The notes beneath the pieces were generated by a model. The model made no database searches and was not told the DNA's origin. It saw only the letters and a list, made by a program, of their open reading frames with translations. DNA of 64,000 nucleotides from Thiomicrospira pelophila DSM 1534 (lineage in GTDB: Bacteria; Pseudomonadota; Gammaproteobacteria; Thiomicrospirales; Thiomicrospiraceae), in contig NZ_JOMR01000001.1 in NCBI RefSeq assembly GCF_000711195.1, positions 1 through 64,000 of the forward strand, written 5' to 3'. How positions within the stretch are numbered: position 1 is the first letter of the stretch; every line of letters begins with the position of its first letter. Shown piece after piece: positions 47,678 through 56,216 of this stretch. The position numbers and the translations under genes were made by a program.

Positions 47678-47872
47678 ATGATTTTATTGATTAACGACAA
47701 ACCAACAGAAAGCAATGCTCAAACCTTAGCCAGCCTGGTGCTTGAGTTGGAAATTGAAGGCGCATTTGCGTTAGCACTGAATGAAAACTTTGTGCCCAAA
47801 AGCCAATACGCTGACACGTTTGTAAATGAAAACGACCGCATAGAAATCGTCGCCCCCATGCAAGGCGGCTGA
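47678..47872 (+). CDS. thiS: Sulfur carrier protein ThiS
   Basis: 64 residues, ubiquitin-like, with the C-terminal Gly-Gly (IVAPMQGG) that is thiocarboxylated. It begins MILLINDKPTE with ALALNENFVPKSQY. Sulfur donor to ThiG. Confidence 0.93.
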   Translation: MILLINDKPTESNAQTLASLVLELEIEGAFALALNENFVPKSQYADTFVNENDRIEIVAPMQGG

Positions 47873-47897
47873 TTTGGTTTTAAACACAGTATACAAA

Positions 47898-47987
47898 GTA
47901 GGTCAGATTAGGCTGCAAGCCGTAATCTGACAATCATGCGTCAAGAGCATGTTGGATTACGGTCTTCGACCTAATCCAACCTACAAA
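47898..47987. repeat. Pair of inverted REP-like elements (BIME-like) between thiS and thiG
   Basis: Element 1 (47898-47931) begins GTAG and folds as GTCAGATTA-GGC...GCC-TAATCTGAC. Element 2 (47951-47987) is the same type in opposite orientation, GTTGGATTACGGT...ACCTAATCCAAC, ending CTAC. GTAG heads at both outer ends are the hallmark of REP pairs spread by RAYT transposases. No RAYT gene is in the window. Confidence 0.75.
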
Positions 47988-48037
47988 TATCCTGTGCCTT
48001 CGTGTCTCTTTGCTGAATAAAAATACAGGAAATGAAT

Positions 48038-48835
48038 ATGACAACTCACAACCAGGCCTGGTCATTGGCAGATACTTTATTGCAAAGCCGTTTGTTAATC
48101 GGTTCAGCGCTTTATCCGTCACCCGAGATTATGCGCCAGGCGATTCAAGCCAGTGAAAGCCAAGTGGTCACCGTGTCGATTCGTCGGCAGAATATAGGTG
48201 ACCAAAGTGGACAGGCGTTTTGGCAAATTATTCAATCACTCGGTTGTCACATTCTACCCAATACCGCTGGTTGCCGAACGGCTCAAGAATCGATTACCAC
48301 CGCGCAGATGGCACGTGAAATTTTTGGTACCAACTGGGTTAAACTCGAAGTGATCGGTGATGACTACACCCTGCAACCCGATCCATTTGATTTGGTCAAA
48401 GCCGCGCAGGTATTAATTGAGGACGGCTTTGAAGTCTTCCCTTATGCGAGTGATGATCTCGTTTTGTGTCAACGTTTAGTTGATGTCGGTTGCCGTATCG
48501 TCATGCCTTGGGCATCACCGATTGGTTCGGGCAAAGGCATTATGAATCCCTATAATATGGAATTGATTCGCCAACGTCTGCCCGATACCACTCTGATTGT
48601 CGATGCGGGCATCGGCAAACCATCCCACGCAGCTCAAGCTTTGGAAATGGGTTTTGATGGGGTGTTGCTTAATTCCGCGGTGGCTTTGGCCGATGATCCA
48701 ATCAATATGGCGAGCGCCTTCAAGCTCGCCATCGAAGCCGGACGCTTAGGCTACAACTCAGGCACCATGCCACAACGCGAATTCGCTACGCCTTCCACCC
48801 CGGTTTTAGGTACCCCGTTTTGGCATCAGGGTTAA
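48038..48835 (+). CDS. thiG: Thiazole synthase
   Basis: About 265 residues from ATG 48038, with AGGA 8 bases before; ATG 48032 is an alternative. [50 protein letters not shown] (Schiff-base lysine region) and [17 protein letters not shown] mark ThiG. It builds thiazole phosphate from DXP, dehydroglycine and ThiS-COSH. Codons 7-9 are the CCAGGCCTGG palindrome (QAW) at 48052. thiE is not adjacent. Confidence 0.93.
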   Translation: MTTHNQAWSLADTLLQSRLLIGSALYPSPEIMRQAIQASESQVVTVSIRRQNIGDQSGQAFWQIIQSLGCHILPNTAGCRTAQESITTAQMAREIFGTNWVKLEVIGDDYTLQPDPFDLVKAAQVLIEDGFEVFPYASDDLVLCQRLVDVGCRIVMPWASPIGSGKGIMNPYNMELIRQRLPDTTLIVDAGIGKPSHAAQALEMGFDGVLLNSAVALADDPINMASAFKLAIEAGRLGYNSGTMPQREFATPSTPVLGTPFWHQG

Positions 48836-48837
48836 AT

Positions 48838-49482
48838 TTAAGAGGTTCTTTTTTTATTTGAAATTGTATAAAACTTTTCGAATAAAACTTTTAATTGATT
48901 GATTTCATCTGTGTATCTATTGTTATGATTGAAGTGAGATAACATCTCTAGAAACCCATCTAAGACTTCTTCATATGGTGCTTCTGTATAATTTTGTTCT
49001 GTCATATTAGGGGAACAATTTACTATGATCAATCTCAATGCTTTCTTGAGGTTTCCTTCTTCATTCGCTTTAATGCTTTCCTTTGCAGCTCTAACGAAAC
49101 TATAAGAAGCCAACCAGTAAAGCTTATTACTTAACTGTAAGGAGCCCTGTACAAACAAAACCCCTGATAATGCATGCGACACCCTTTCTTGTAATTTTTC
49201 TTCACTATTACTTATCTTTTGAGTTAGTAAAATGTCTTTTTCTGCTAAATCTCTATCAAGTTTTTCTTGAAGCGACGATTCTATTTGTCCAAGCCTTTTA
49301 GTTAACATTGCTTCGATTTCTGTTTGCTCCAAGTTAACTAATCTTTTTTGGTAAAAAGTTAACAATATTGGCAAAAAGACTCCGATAAACGCCAAAAAGC
49401 CTAACGTTATTGTAATAAGTTGTCCAAATGACTGGCTATAAAAATTATTTACAGCAGAAATAATTTCTAATGATTCTTGCAT
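48838..49482 (-). CDS. Hypothetical membrane-anchored coiled-coil protein
   Basis: About 214 residues from ATG 49482, with GGAGGG 5 bases before. One membrane helix (LITITLGFLAFIGVFLPILLTF) is followed by a Lys/Glu-rich coiled coil (about 55-110: LEQTEIEAMLTKRLGQIESS and on). A helical tail has LYWLASYSFVRAAKESIKANEEGNLKKALRL, TPR-like in feel. No family recognised. Clearly more AT-rich than the flanking thi and fcc genes, suggesting acquisition. It ends 2 bp from the thiG stop, convergent. Confidence 0.6.
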   Translation of the reverse strand: MQESLEIISAVNNFYSQSFGQLITITLGFLAFIGVFLPILLTFYQKRLVNLEQTEIEAMLTKRLGQIESSLQEKLDRDLAEKDILLTQKISNSEEKLQERVSHALSGVLFVQGSLQLSNKLYWLASYSFVRAAKESIKANEEGNLKKALRLIIVNCSPNMTEQNYTEAPYEEVLDGFLEMLSHFNHNNRYTDEINQLKVLFEKFYTISNKKRTS

Positions 49483-49670
49483 ACACACCCTCCAAATTTA
49501 TTACATACTTTATTCCAGTTTCAATATAACTGAAATAGAAGCTCTGCTTAATTTTTTGTCTACCAGCTTTTTCATAAAGTGTGTATTCCCCAGTTAAATC
49601 ATGTTGCTAAGTTTTGCCTTCCCAAACCTCCACAATTGCATGATTTAAACTTTATGCGTTTTTAGACTAG

Positions 49671-49793
49671 TCATAAGGTAACGAGTTCCTCATAGGTTTG
49701 AAAATCCTCAAACCTGATAACAACAGCTGGAATCCCGCACAGTAGTGCAATCAGGGTTGACTTGTGCTCTTCGCCCACCTTATCTTGAATTAA
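49671..49793 (-). pseudogene. Probable gene remnant, 40 codons, no start
   Basis: The minus strand encodes an open stretch with DKVGEEHKSTLIALLCGIPA and then VIRFEDFQTYEELVTL before a TGA. A TAA precedes it and there is no start codon. The protein-like composition in otherwise non-coding AT-rich DNA suggests the tail of a lost gene. I cannot name the family. Confidence 0.35.
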
Positions 49794-50087
49794 TTAATAA
49801 CCATCTGTATTAATTAGATTTATCCTACATACATAATTAAGCCTAGACTCTATAAAAGCACGTCTTTTAGAAGGTAGGTAAGCATATATACTTATCGTCA
49901 CGAATAAACCTTTTAATTTGTATGGGTGATTAAATTTTTAGACATTTAAGTATTAAATTATTCGATAACCACATTCACATTATTTATATACAATCTATCC
50001 CAAGCAACAATCTCAAACAAAGTGTCATGAACGCATCGTAGCTTAGGCGTATGATTGATTTGAGAATTTTACTTATTCGCTGACTAA

Positions 50088-50103
50088 ACTTGTTAAGACA
50101 AGT
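50088..50103. promoter_or_regulatory. Inverted repeat, candidate operator of the Fcc/bd-like operon
   Basis: ACTTGT-TAAG-ACAAGT, with further dyad flanks GACT (50082) and AGTC (50108), lies 40 bp before the first gene's start. A regulator site is plausible but unproven. Confidence 0.35.
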
Positions 50104-50142
50104 CATTAGTCTGCATATCATCTAATGAAAAAGGACGTTTTT

Positions 50143-51606
50143 ATGGAATTCATTAGCTTATTTCCAACTTGGTTCGAACCAATGGTGGGATCAGGCTGGG
50201 TGGTTGGTTTTATTGCGACCTTCCATGTACTGGCCTCTCATACATCGGTAGGCGCGGCTTTGTTGTTCGCTTACTTATCCTACCGAGCCTACAAAGAAGA
50301 TAACGATGACTATCTAGACTTTGTTAAGAAGTATGGATTGTTTTTATTGGTGTTCACCTATGTCGCCGGCTCCTTAACTGGGGTGGGGATTTGGTATTCA
50401 ACCACGGTCGCCAGCCCGAATGGTATCGGCGCTTTGATCCACTCCTTTGTTTGGAAGTGGGCAACCGAATGGGTGTTCTTCGTGATCGAGGTGGTCGGGA
50501 TTTATATGATCGTTTACCTAGTCGGCAAGGTTGATAAGAAGACCCACATGAAAATCTCGGTGATTTTCGGTATTTCTTCGTTCGCGACCATGGTGATTAT
50601 CATCGGTATCTTGTCTTTCATGATGGTGCCGGGTAAAGAGGCTTGGTTTGAAGAAGGCGGCTATTTGCTTGGTTTCTATGGTGACAATACCTTTGTGCAA
50701 TTGGGTATGCGCATGACCTTTATGATGACTATGACCGCGATTGTTGGTGGCATAGTGGTTGCCAGCATTACCAACCCAGCGTTCAAAAAAGAAATGGCGC
50801 GCAAGCTCGGTTGGTTAGGGATTATCGCCACCTTGATCGGCGCAGGGTTATTCCAGGTTTATTTAAAAACCGTACCGGAGTCGGCTTTATTGGTGATGGA
50901 AAACCGTCTGCCAGATTATTTCGGTCCCAGCATTATGATCGTGTTAGCGATGACCTTGGCTTATTTCATTGTCACCATGTGGAAACCGCGTTTATTGGTG
51001 GCTGGCTTTGCCGGCTCGATGGCGGTGATTTTATTGGTGGCCGGTTTATGGCCGGAAGAAACCGCGCGTGAATCTATGCGTAAACCTTGGGTAGCGGGTC
51101 AATATGTTTACTCCAACCAAGTCATTGGTCGGGATGTGCCGGGTATGGGGATCGAGTCACAATTACCCCACCTTGAAAAGCACGGCATCTTGAAGTCTCA
51201 CCCTATGACGCCTGCGCATCTGCGCGAAGTAAATGACGGCAATATTATTCAAGCGGGTGAATTTATCACTATGACCTATTGCTCGAACTGTCATTCACCT
51301 AGCGAAACTGGGATTCGACCATTACATCGTTATTTCCCTGAAGGCGTGACACAAGAGGTCATGGCACGTTATATCCGCGGTGCAATTATGCCTGGACATA
51401 TCGCTTACATGCCAAAAATGCCTATGATCGACTCTGAAATCGAAGCGTTATCGGCCTATTTAGTGATGAATAACGAAAGCGGTCAAGCGGCGACACAAGT
51501 GGCGATTGAACAAGAAATAGCAAATCGTGAAGCAAGCAAGCTGGCTGATCAGGCACTAGGCCTGGTAGTGAGCTTGAATGAGTCGGCTAAACAGGAGGTT
51601 CAATAA
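50143..51606 (+). CDS. Cytochrome bd subunit I-like membrane protein with fused C-terminal cytochrome c domain
   Basis: 487 residues from ATG 50143, served by AAGGACG; ATG 50125 overlaps that site. About eight or nine helices lie in residues 15-305. FIATFHVLASHTSVGAAL recalls the first helix of CydA with its haem ligand His (here His28, His33). GSLTGVGIWYSTTVASPNGI and ATEWVFFVIEVVGIYM (Glu109, Glu116) recall the next CydA helices. No quinol-binding Q-loop was recognised. After residue 305 a periplasmic cytochrome c domain has CSNCH at 380-384, with PGHIAYMPKMP supplying a likely Met ligand. First gene of a six-gene unit. Exact family uncertain. Confidence 0.65.
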   Translation: MEFISLFPTWFEPMVGSGWVVGFIATFHVLASHTSVGAALLFAYLSYRAYKEDNDDYLDFVKKYGLFLLVFTYVAGSLTGVGIWYSTTVASPNGIGALIHSFVWKWATEWVFFVIEVVGIYMIVYLVGKVDKKTHMKISVIFGISSFATMVIIIGILSFMMVPGKEAWFEEGGYLLGFYGDNTFVQLGMRMTFMMTMTAIVGGIVVASITNPAFKKEMARKLGWLGIIATLIGAGLFQVYLKTVPESALLVMENRLPDYFGPSIMIVLAMTLAYFIVTMWKPRLLVAGFAGSMAVILLVAGLWPEETARESMRKPWVAGQYVYSNQVIGRDVPGMGIESQLPHLEKHGILKSHPMTPAHLREVNDGNIIQAGEFITMTYCSNCHSPSETGIRPLHRYFPEGVTQEVMARYIRGAIMPGHIAYMPKMPMIDSEIEALSAYLVMNNESGQAATQVAIEQEIANREASKLADQALGLVVSLNESAKQEVQ

Positions 51607-52844
51607 TGGAAGCCATGCAATTGACCGAAATGATGTACGCCATGCGCAACCCCGCAGGCGTACCTTTCTACCCAATTGTGTTTGTCGCATTGGGTGTATT
51701 GACCTTTGCACTGCATATTTTCTTTGTACAACTAATGCTGGGTACCGCCACGCTCACTGCGTTTGGTGCCTTCAGTAAGCAAGATAACTGGCGCCGCTTA
51801 GCCAGCGCTATGTTGGAAGTGGCGAAAGTATCGGTATCGGTTGCGATCGTCATCGGGGTCGCCCCGCTGCTATTTGTACAGGTGGTATATGACCCACAAT
51901 GGTATACCTCCAATGTGCTTTCAGCTGACTGGGTGATTGCGTTTATCGTGATTATGATTGCCGGTTACTGGTCGATGTATTACTACTATTTTAAAAATGG
52001 TAAATACGGCCAAAATGCGGGCTCTCCTAAAGCACGCTGGTCGATCTTAGCGAGTTTAGTGATCTTCTTATTCGCTGGTTGGATTATGCATAGCTTGACC
52101 TCGCAAATGTTACATCCTGAACTATGGCAAGAGTGGTATGCACCAGGCGGCATGATGGATTACAGCGGTTCACAACTGCATGCCAATAACCCTTGGCGTT
52201 ATGCCTTCTTTATTTTGCTAGGCATTCCAGCCGCAGGTGCGATGTTGGTGGCTTATCGTCGCTTCAAGTCGGTTCGTACTGATATGGATCAAGACTACTT
52301 GAACTGGGCAGGTGAGCTTGGCAAGAAATGGATAAAAATCGGTTCTTTAGTGGTGATCGTGCCTTATATCGGCTGGATGGCGACCGTACAAGAATCCGCC
52401 GCAGGGTTTGGCCTAACCATTTGGGGTTTATTACCGATTGTCGCCTTAATTGGTGTTGCGGCATGGGCTCAGCTTCGTTTAAAAGAAAGTCAATCACTTT
52501 GCAATTACATGGCATTAGGCGTGGTGTTTGTCGCGGTATTAGTCGCGTCTATCGGACGTGAAGTATTGCGTTACGACATCTTAAACGGTGCATTTGGTTA
52601 TGACTTTTTTGACTATAAAGTCACGATGGATTGGTATTCAACCGCCCTATTCTTTGGCACCTTTGCGGTCGTTGGTGGCGCTATTTTGGCCTACTTCTTG
52701 ACGATTGCTTGGAAGGTTGGCCAAAGCCAAGGTGTCTATACCCCAAGTAAAGCCGTTGATCGTATGGGAACCATCGCAATTTGGATTGTCAGTCTTTGGA
52801 TGATTCACTTCTTCGCCATCGGTTTCTGGATCTGGGCTCAATAG
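51606..52844 (+). CDS. Second polytopic membrane subunit, bd subunit I-like
   Basis: 412 residues with about nine helices. It starts on the last base of the previous stop (TAATG), so the two are made together. Its first helix, FVALGVLTFALHIFFVQLMLGTATL, resembles that of the upstream subunit, with a His at a like position. The two may be paralogous halves of a heterodimer. WIMHSLTSQMLHPELWQEWY and IGREVLRYDIL are other notable stretches. No cytochrome c motif. Family not certain; distant relation to cytochrome bd subunits is inferred. Confidence 0.6.
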   Translation: MEAMQLTEMMYAMRNPAGVPFYPIVFVALGVLTFALHIFFVQLMLGTATLTAFGAFSKQDNWRRLASAMLEVAKVSVSVAIVIGVAPLLFVQVVYDPQWYTSNVLSADWVIAFIVIMIAGYWSMYYYYFKNGKYGQNAGSPKARWSILASLVIFLFAGWIMHSLTSQMLHPELWQEWYAPGGMMDYSGSQLHANNPWRYAFFILLGIPAAGAMLVAYRRFKSVRTDMDQDYLNWAGELGKKWIKIGSLVVIVPYIGWMATVQESAAGFGLTIWGLLPIVALIGVAAWAQLRLKESQSLCNYMALGVVFVAVLVASIGREVLRYDILNGAFGYDFFDYKVTMDWYSTALFFGTFAVVGGAILAYFLTIAWKVGQSQGVYTPSKAVDRMGTIAIWIVSLWMIHFFAIGFWIWAQ

Positions 52845-52862
52845 GATTGGAGAAATATAACT

Positions 52863-53267
52863 ATGAAAAAACAACTCATCAGCTTAGCGGTTTTGGCCTG
52901 TGTTTCGTTACCAGGTCTGGCGGCTAAAGCTAAATTAACCGATGATCAAATCAATCAGATCAACCAACAATATCCAATGCCAAGCGGCAAAATGTTGGCG
53001 GATAATTGTTCGGCTTGTCACGGCACCATGGGCGCCGAGTTCAGCGAAGGCATGCCACCTTTAGCAGGTATGGATCGCGATGATTTTATTAAATTAATGA
53101 AAGCATTTCGTGCCAACGAATTCCCCACCGTGGTGATGCACGATGTCGCGTATGTATACAACGATAAAGAAATCGAAGCTATGGCGGATTATTTTGCGGC
53201 ACAACCGGCCCAACAATGGCCGCATTTAAATGCAGACGGCACAGTAAAACAAGGAGTGAAACCATGA
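52863..53267 (+). CDS. Monoheme c-type cytochrome (periplasmic)
   Basis: 134 residues with a signal peptide (MKKQLISLAVLACVSLPGLA). One haem site CSACH is at 49-53. A distal methionine is likely in GMPPLAGM. FIKLMKAFRANEFPTVVMHDVAYVYNDKEIEAMADYFAAQ resembles the haem domains of FccA and cytochrome c4-type subunits. Its TGA overlaps the ATG of fccB (ATGA). It probably passes electrons between FccB and the membrane subunits. Confidence 0.85.
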   Translation: MKKQLISLAVLACVSLPGLAAKAKLTDDQINQINQQYPMPSGKMLADNCSACHGTMGAEFSEGMPPLAGMDRDDFIKLMKAFRANEFPTVVMHDVAYVYNDKEIEAMADYFAAQPAQQWPHLNADGTVKQGVKP

Positions 53268-54559
53268 GCTCTTTAACGAGAAGACAATTAATTAAATACC
53301 TAGGCGCGTCCGCTGTTGCCGGTTCAGGCTTGTTTGGTTTCAACAACCAGGCCTGGTCGAATAAATCGGCTCATATCGTCATCGTAGGTGGTGGTATTGG
53401 TGGCGCGGCTTTGGCAAAATATCTACGTATTGCGGACGGCAGCGTACGCATTACCATGATTGAACCTAACCCGGAATACACCTTCTGCCCTGGCAGTAAC
53501 GAAGTGTTTAATGGTCACGAAACCTTAGACAATCTAACCTATAACTACGACACGTTTAAAACCCGTTTTGGGGTCAACATGATCCAAGATAAGGCAGTCG
53601 CGATTGATTACGACAAGCATCGTGTTCGTGTTAGTTCAGGCGATTGGGTGAGCTACGACAAATTAGTGGTATCAACTGGCCCGGACTTTATGTATGACGC
53701 GGTGGAAGGTTACAGCGCGCAGTTGGCCGCTACCGATTTACCACACGCTTGGAAGGCTGGTCCGCAAACAGCCAAACTAAAACAACAGCTTGATTCTATG
53801 CGCCAAGGCGGCACGGTGGTTATTTCTTCACCCGATGGCGCTTATCGCTGCCCGCCCGCACCTTATGAGCGTGCTTCGATGATCGCCGAACAACTTGAAA
53901 AGGTAAACCCCACCGCCAAAATTTTAATTTTGGATTCCAAAAACGGTTTCACTTTTGACAAACACTATTGGCATTACTGGACAGAGCGTCACGGATATGG
54001 CACCGATAACGCTCGTATTAGCTGGATCAGTGAACAAGAAGGTGGTCGTGCGGTCAAAGTCGATGCTAAAAATAAAGTGATCACCACGGCCAATGATGAA
54101 AAGGTAAAAGCGGACGTGATTAATATCATTCCACCGCATAAAGCCTCTAAGTTTGCAATGGATACGGGATTAGCTAAGGGTCAACGTTGGGTGCCTTTTG
54201 ACACTAAAACCTTTGCCTCGGATGTTCATCCTGACGTATTTGTGATCGGTGACATGGTGGATGCCCCTATGTCGAAAACCGGCTACATCGCCAGCAACCA
54301 AGCCAAAGTAGTGGCACAAGCGATTGTGGATCAGTTAGAGGGTCGTGAACCAGGTACGCCGTTTATCACTAACAACTGTGTCGCGATTATTTCGGAAGAA
54401 TACGGTATGAGCATTGCCGATACCCACCGTTTCGGCGGCGATACTTACCTGCTGCAAAAACGACTTTCCAAAGTCACCGACAATCCTTACGAACGTCGCA
54501 TTCGCGCCGAACTGGCGAAGAATTGGCAACGTACCTTCCGTAAAGATATTTTCAGCTGA
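53264..54559 (+). CDS. fccB: Flavocytochrome c sulfide dehydrogenase, flavoprotein subunit
   Basis: 431 residues from ATG 53264. A twin-arginine signal (LTRRQLIKYLGASAVAGSG) shows export in folded form. The FAD fold is IVIVGGGIGGAALAKYLR. Cys75 (YTFCPGSNEVFNG) matches the cysteine that binds FAD covalently in Allochromatium FccB (Cys42 there). Cys196 (YRCPPAPYERASMI) and Cys372 (TNNCVAIIS) match the redox-active pair (Cys161, Cys337). VHPDVFVIGDM is the second FAD block. It oxidises sulfide and hands electrons to the cytochrome subunit. A CCAGGCCTGG at 53347 encodes QAW at the signal cleavage region. Confidence 0.92.
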   Translation: MSSLTRRQLIKYLGASAVAGSGLFGFNNQAWSNKSAHIVIVGGGIGGAALAKYLRIADGSVRITMIEPNPEYTFCPGSNEVFNGHETLDNLTYNYDTFKTRFGVNMIQDKAVAIDYDKHRVRVSSGDWVSYDKLVVSTGPDFMYDAVEGYSAQLAATDLPHAWKAGPQTAKLKQQLDSMRQGGTVVISSPDGAYRCPPAPYERASMIAEQLEKVNPTAKILILDSKNGFTFDKHYWHYWTERHGYGTDNARISWISEQEGGRAVKVDAKNKVITTANDEKVKADVINIIPPHKASKFAMDTGLAKGQRWVPFDTKTFASDVHPDVFVIGDMVDAPMSKTGYIASNQAKVVAQAIVDQLEGREPGTPFITNNCVAIISEEYGMSIADTHRFGGDTYLLQKRLSKVTDNPYERRIRAELAKNWQRTFRKDIFS

Positions 54560-54576
54560 GTGACAAGGAGAGCAAT

Positions 54577-55278
54577 ATGAAAAAACAATTATTTGTCGCT
54601 CTATTCAGTGCTGGGACATTTATGACCGGTTCGGCGATGGCAGCGGATCATGCCCCAAAGGCTGAGCCTTGGACACCCATGCAATGGAGTAAGACATTAG
54701 AGAAAATGCCACAAGGTGATATTCAACGTGGTGCCGATTTACATCGTAATGGTTTGTGCATGACCTGCCATGGCGCAAACGGCGTCGCGCCTTCACGCAA
54801 TGCCCCCAGTCTGGCGGCGCAACCGATCGAGTATACCTACAAAACCTTGTTGGATTATAAAAGTGGCTTACGTAACGAAGGCGATGGCAAAGCTAGCTTA
54901 ATGCATGCCGCTACTCAGCCTATGTCTCAACAAGACATGGCCGATTTGGCTGTTTATTATGCCGATCAAAGCCTTCCTCCACGTGCGGAAGCCAAGCAAA
55001 TTGACCCGGCTATTGATCGATTAACACGCAAAGGTGATATGTCTCGCATGATTGTCGCTTGTGCGTCTTGTCATGGGGCTAAAGGGGAAGGCAACGGCGT
55101 TACCCCAGCCTTAGCGGGTCAAACGCCTGAATATTTTGTGCGTACGATGCAAGCATACAAAAACAAACTGCGTACCAATGACCTTAATGAAGGTATGGCG
55201 CAATTCACTTATAATCTAACCGATGCCGAAATTGATGCCTTGGCGGATTATTACGCCAGCTTTGGCAAAGGAGAGTGA
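54577..55278 (+). CDS. fccA: Diheme cytochrome c, FccA/c4-like subunit
   Basis: 233 residues with a signal peptide cut near SAMAAD. Two haem sites, CMTCH (61-65) and CASCH (162-166), each start a similar domain (GANGVAPSRNAPSLA and GAKGEGNGVTPALAG). It pairs with FccB as the cytochrome of flavocytochrome c, or acts as a c4-type shuttle. The call as FccA rests largely on position. It follows fccB by 17 bp with AAGGAGAG as ribosome site. Confidence 0.8.
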   Translation: MKKQLFVALFSAGTFMTGSAMAADHAPKAEPWTPMQWSKTLEKMPQGDIQRGADLHRNGLCMTCHGANGVAPSRNAPSLAAQPIEYTYKTLLDYKSGLRNEGDGKASLMHAATQPMSQQDMADLAVYYADQSLPPRAEAKQIDPAIDRLTRKGDMSRMIVACASCHGAKGEGNGVTPALAGQTPEYFVRTMQAYKNKLRTNDLNEGMAQFTYNLTDAEIDALADYYASFGKGE

Positions 55279-55279
55279 T

Positions 55280-55378
55280 ATGACAGGAATGAAAGCCATC
55301 ATTTGGGGAATTATCCTCACCTTTGGCTCAATCGCCTTAATTTGGCTATTGAGTTTATTAACTGTCGTATCGGTTTAA
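55280..55378 (+). CDS. 32-residue single-helix membrane peptide at the end of the Fcc/bd-like operon
   Basis: ATG at 55280 has GGAGAG 4 bases before it and begins one base after the fccA stop. The product starts MTGMKAIIWG and continues as one hydrophobic helix, IILTFGSIALIWLLSLLTVV, ending SV. A terminator follows 22 bp on. Size and position recall CydX/CcoQ-type small subunits of terminal oxidases. No homology can be claimed by eye. Confidence 0.6.
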   Translation: MTGMKAIIWGIILTFGSIALIWLLSLLTVVSV

Positions 55379-55400
55379 TTTCACCTTAACCACATCAATC

Positions 55401-55422
55401 GCCCGCTTTAGCGGGCTTTTTT
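55401..55422 (+). terminator. Rho-independent terminator of the Fcc/bd-like operon
   Basis: GCCCGC-TTTA-GCGGGC followed by six T. It marks the end of the six-gene unit. Confidence 0.85.
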
Positions 55423-55538
55423 ATGGCGCAAGTTTAACATTGTAACTGGTTATTCATCTGCGCCTTAGCCCGCCCGTCTTGTTTCGACTTCCACCAGTCG
55501 CTTAGGTTAAAATAAACTTTCAAAACCGAAGGATACGC

Positions 55539-56216
55539 ATGAAAATCGTTCATATCAGTGACACCCACGGCCTCCATCGTCAAATCGACTTTGCTCATGT
55601 TGAGGCGGATGTGTTGGTGCATTCAGGCGATTTTTTAACCGAGCTTCGTGATAGCGGTTACAAACAATATGAGTTTGAAGCTTTTATTAAGTGGCTGGCG
55701 GCGTTGCCTTTTAAACATAAAATTTTAGTCGCGGGCAATCATGACTGGTTCTGTTATGAATGTCTAACTCAAACCGTCGACTTAAAAACATACTTGCTGG
55801 ATGAGTTTGGAATTCATTATTTAGAAGATGATGAAGTTGTCATTAACCAAGTCAAATTCTATGGCTCTCCTTGGCAGCCAGAGTTTATGAACTGGGCATT
55901 TAACTTACCTATCAATGGCCCTGAAATAACCGAAAAATGGCAACAAATCCCCCAAGATACCGATGTACTCATCACGCATGGCCCTGCGTTTGGTCACTTG
56001 GATTTGGGTCGTCCTCAAGCGCGTCCGCTGGGCTGTGAACGTTTACGCGAAACTCTAGATCAACACCCAAACATTAAGCTGCACTTGTTCGGTCATATTC
56101 ATGAAAGCTATGGCTATAAACAGTTTAATGGCGTACATTTTTATAACAGTGCCTATGTTAAACGTGATGAAAATCTACTCGCGTTTCCGCCGATTATTGA
56201 CTTGGCTAAACTATGA
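55539..56216 (+). CDS. Calcineurin-like metallophosphoesterase
   Basis: 225 residues. Metal-site motifs are HISDTHGLHRQ, VHSGDF, VAGNHDWF, LITHGPAFGHLD and LFGHIHESYG. It cuts phosphodiester or phosphomonoester bonds; the substrate is unknown. It overlaps thiD by 4 bp (ATGA). Confidence 0.87.
   Translation: MKIVHISDTHGLHRQIDFAHVEADVLVHSGDFLTELRDSGYKQYEFEAFIKWLAALPFKHKILVAGNHDWFCYECLTQTVDLKTYLLDEFGIHYLEDDEVVINQVKFYGSPWQPEFMNWAFNLPINGPEITEKWQQIPQDTDVLITHGPAFGHLDLGRPQARPLGCERLRETLDQHPNIKLHLFGHIHESYGYKQFNGVHFYNSAYVKRDENLLAFPPIIDLAKL

Larger units (their letters stand above)
49483..50142. other. AT-rich intergenic region upstream of the Fcc/bd-like operon
   Basis: About 660 bp with no intact gene. 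It holds an ORF remnant (49671-49793, minus), a hairpin at 49693-49714 (AGGTTTGA...TCAAACCT) and an interrupted inverted repeat at 50088-50103 (ACTTGT-TAAG-ACAAGT), 40 bp before the operon start. The promoter was not resolved. Confidence 0.5.
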
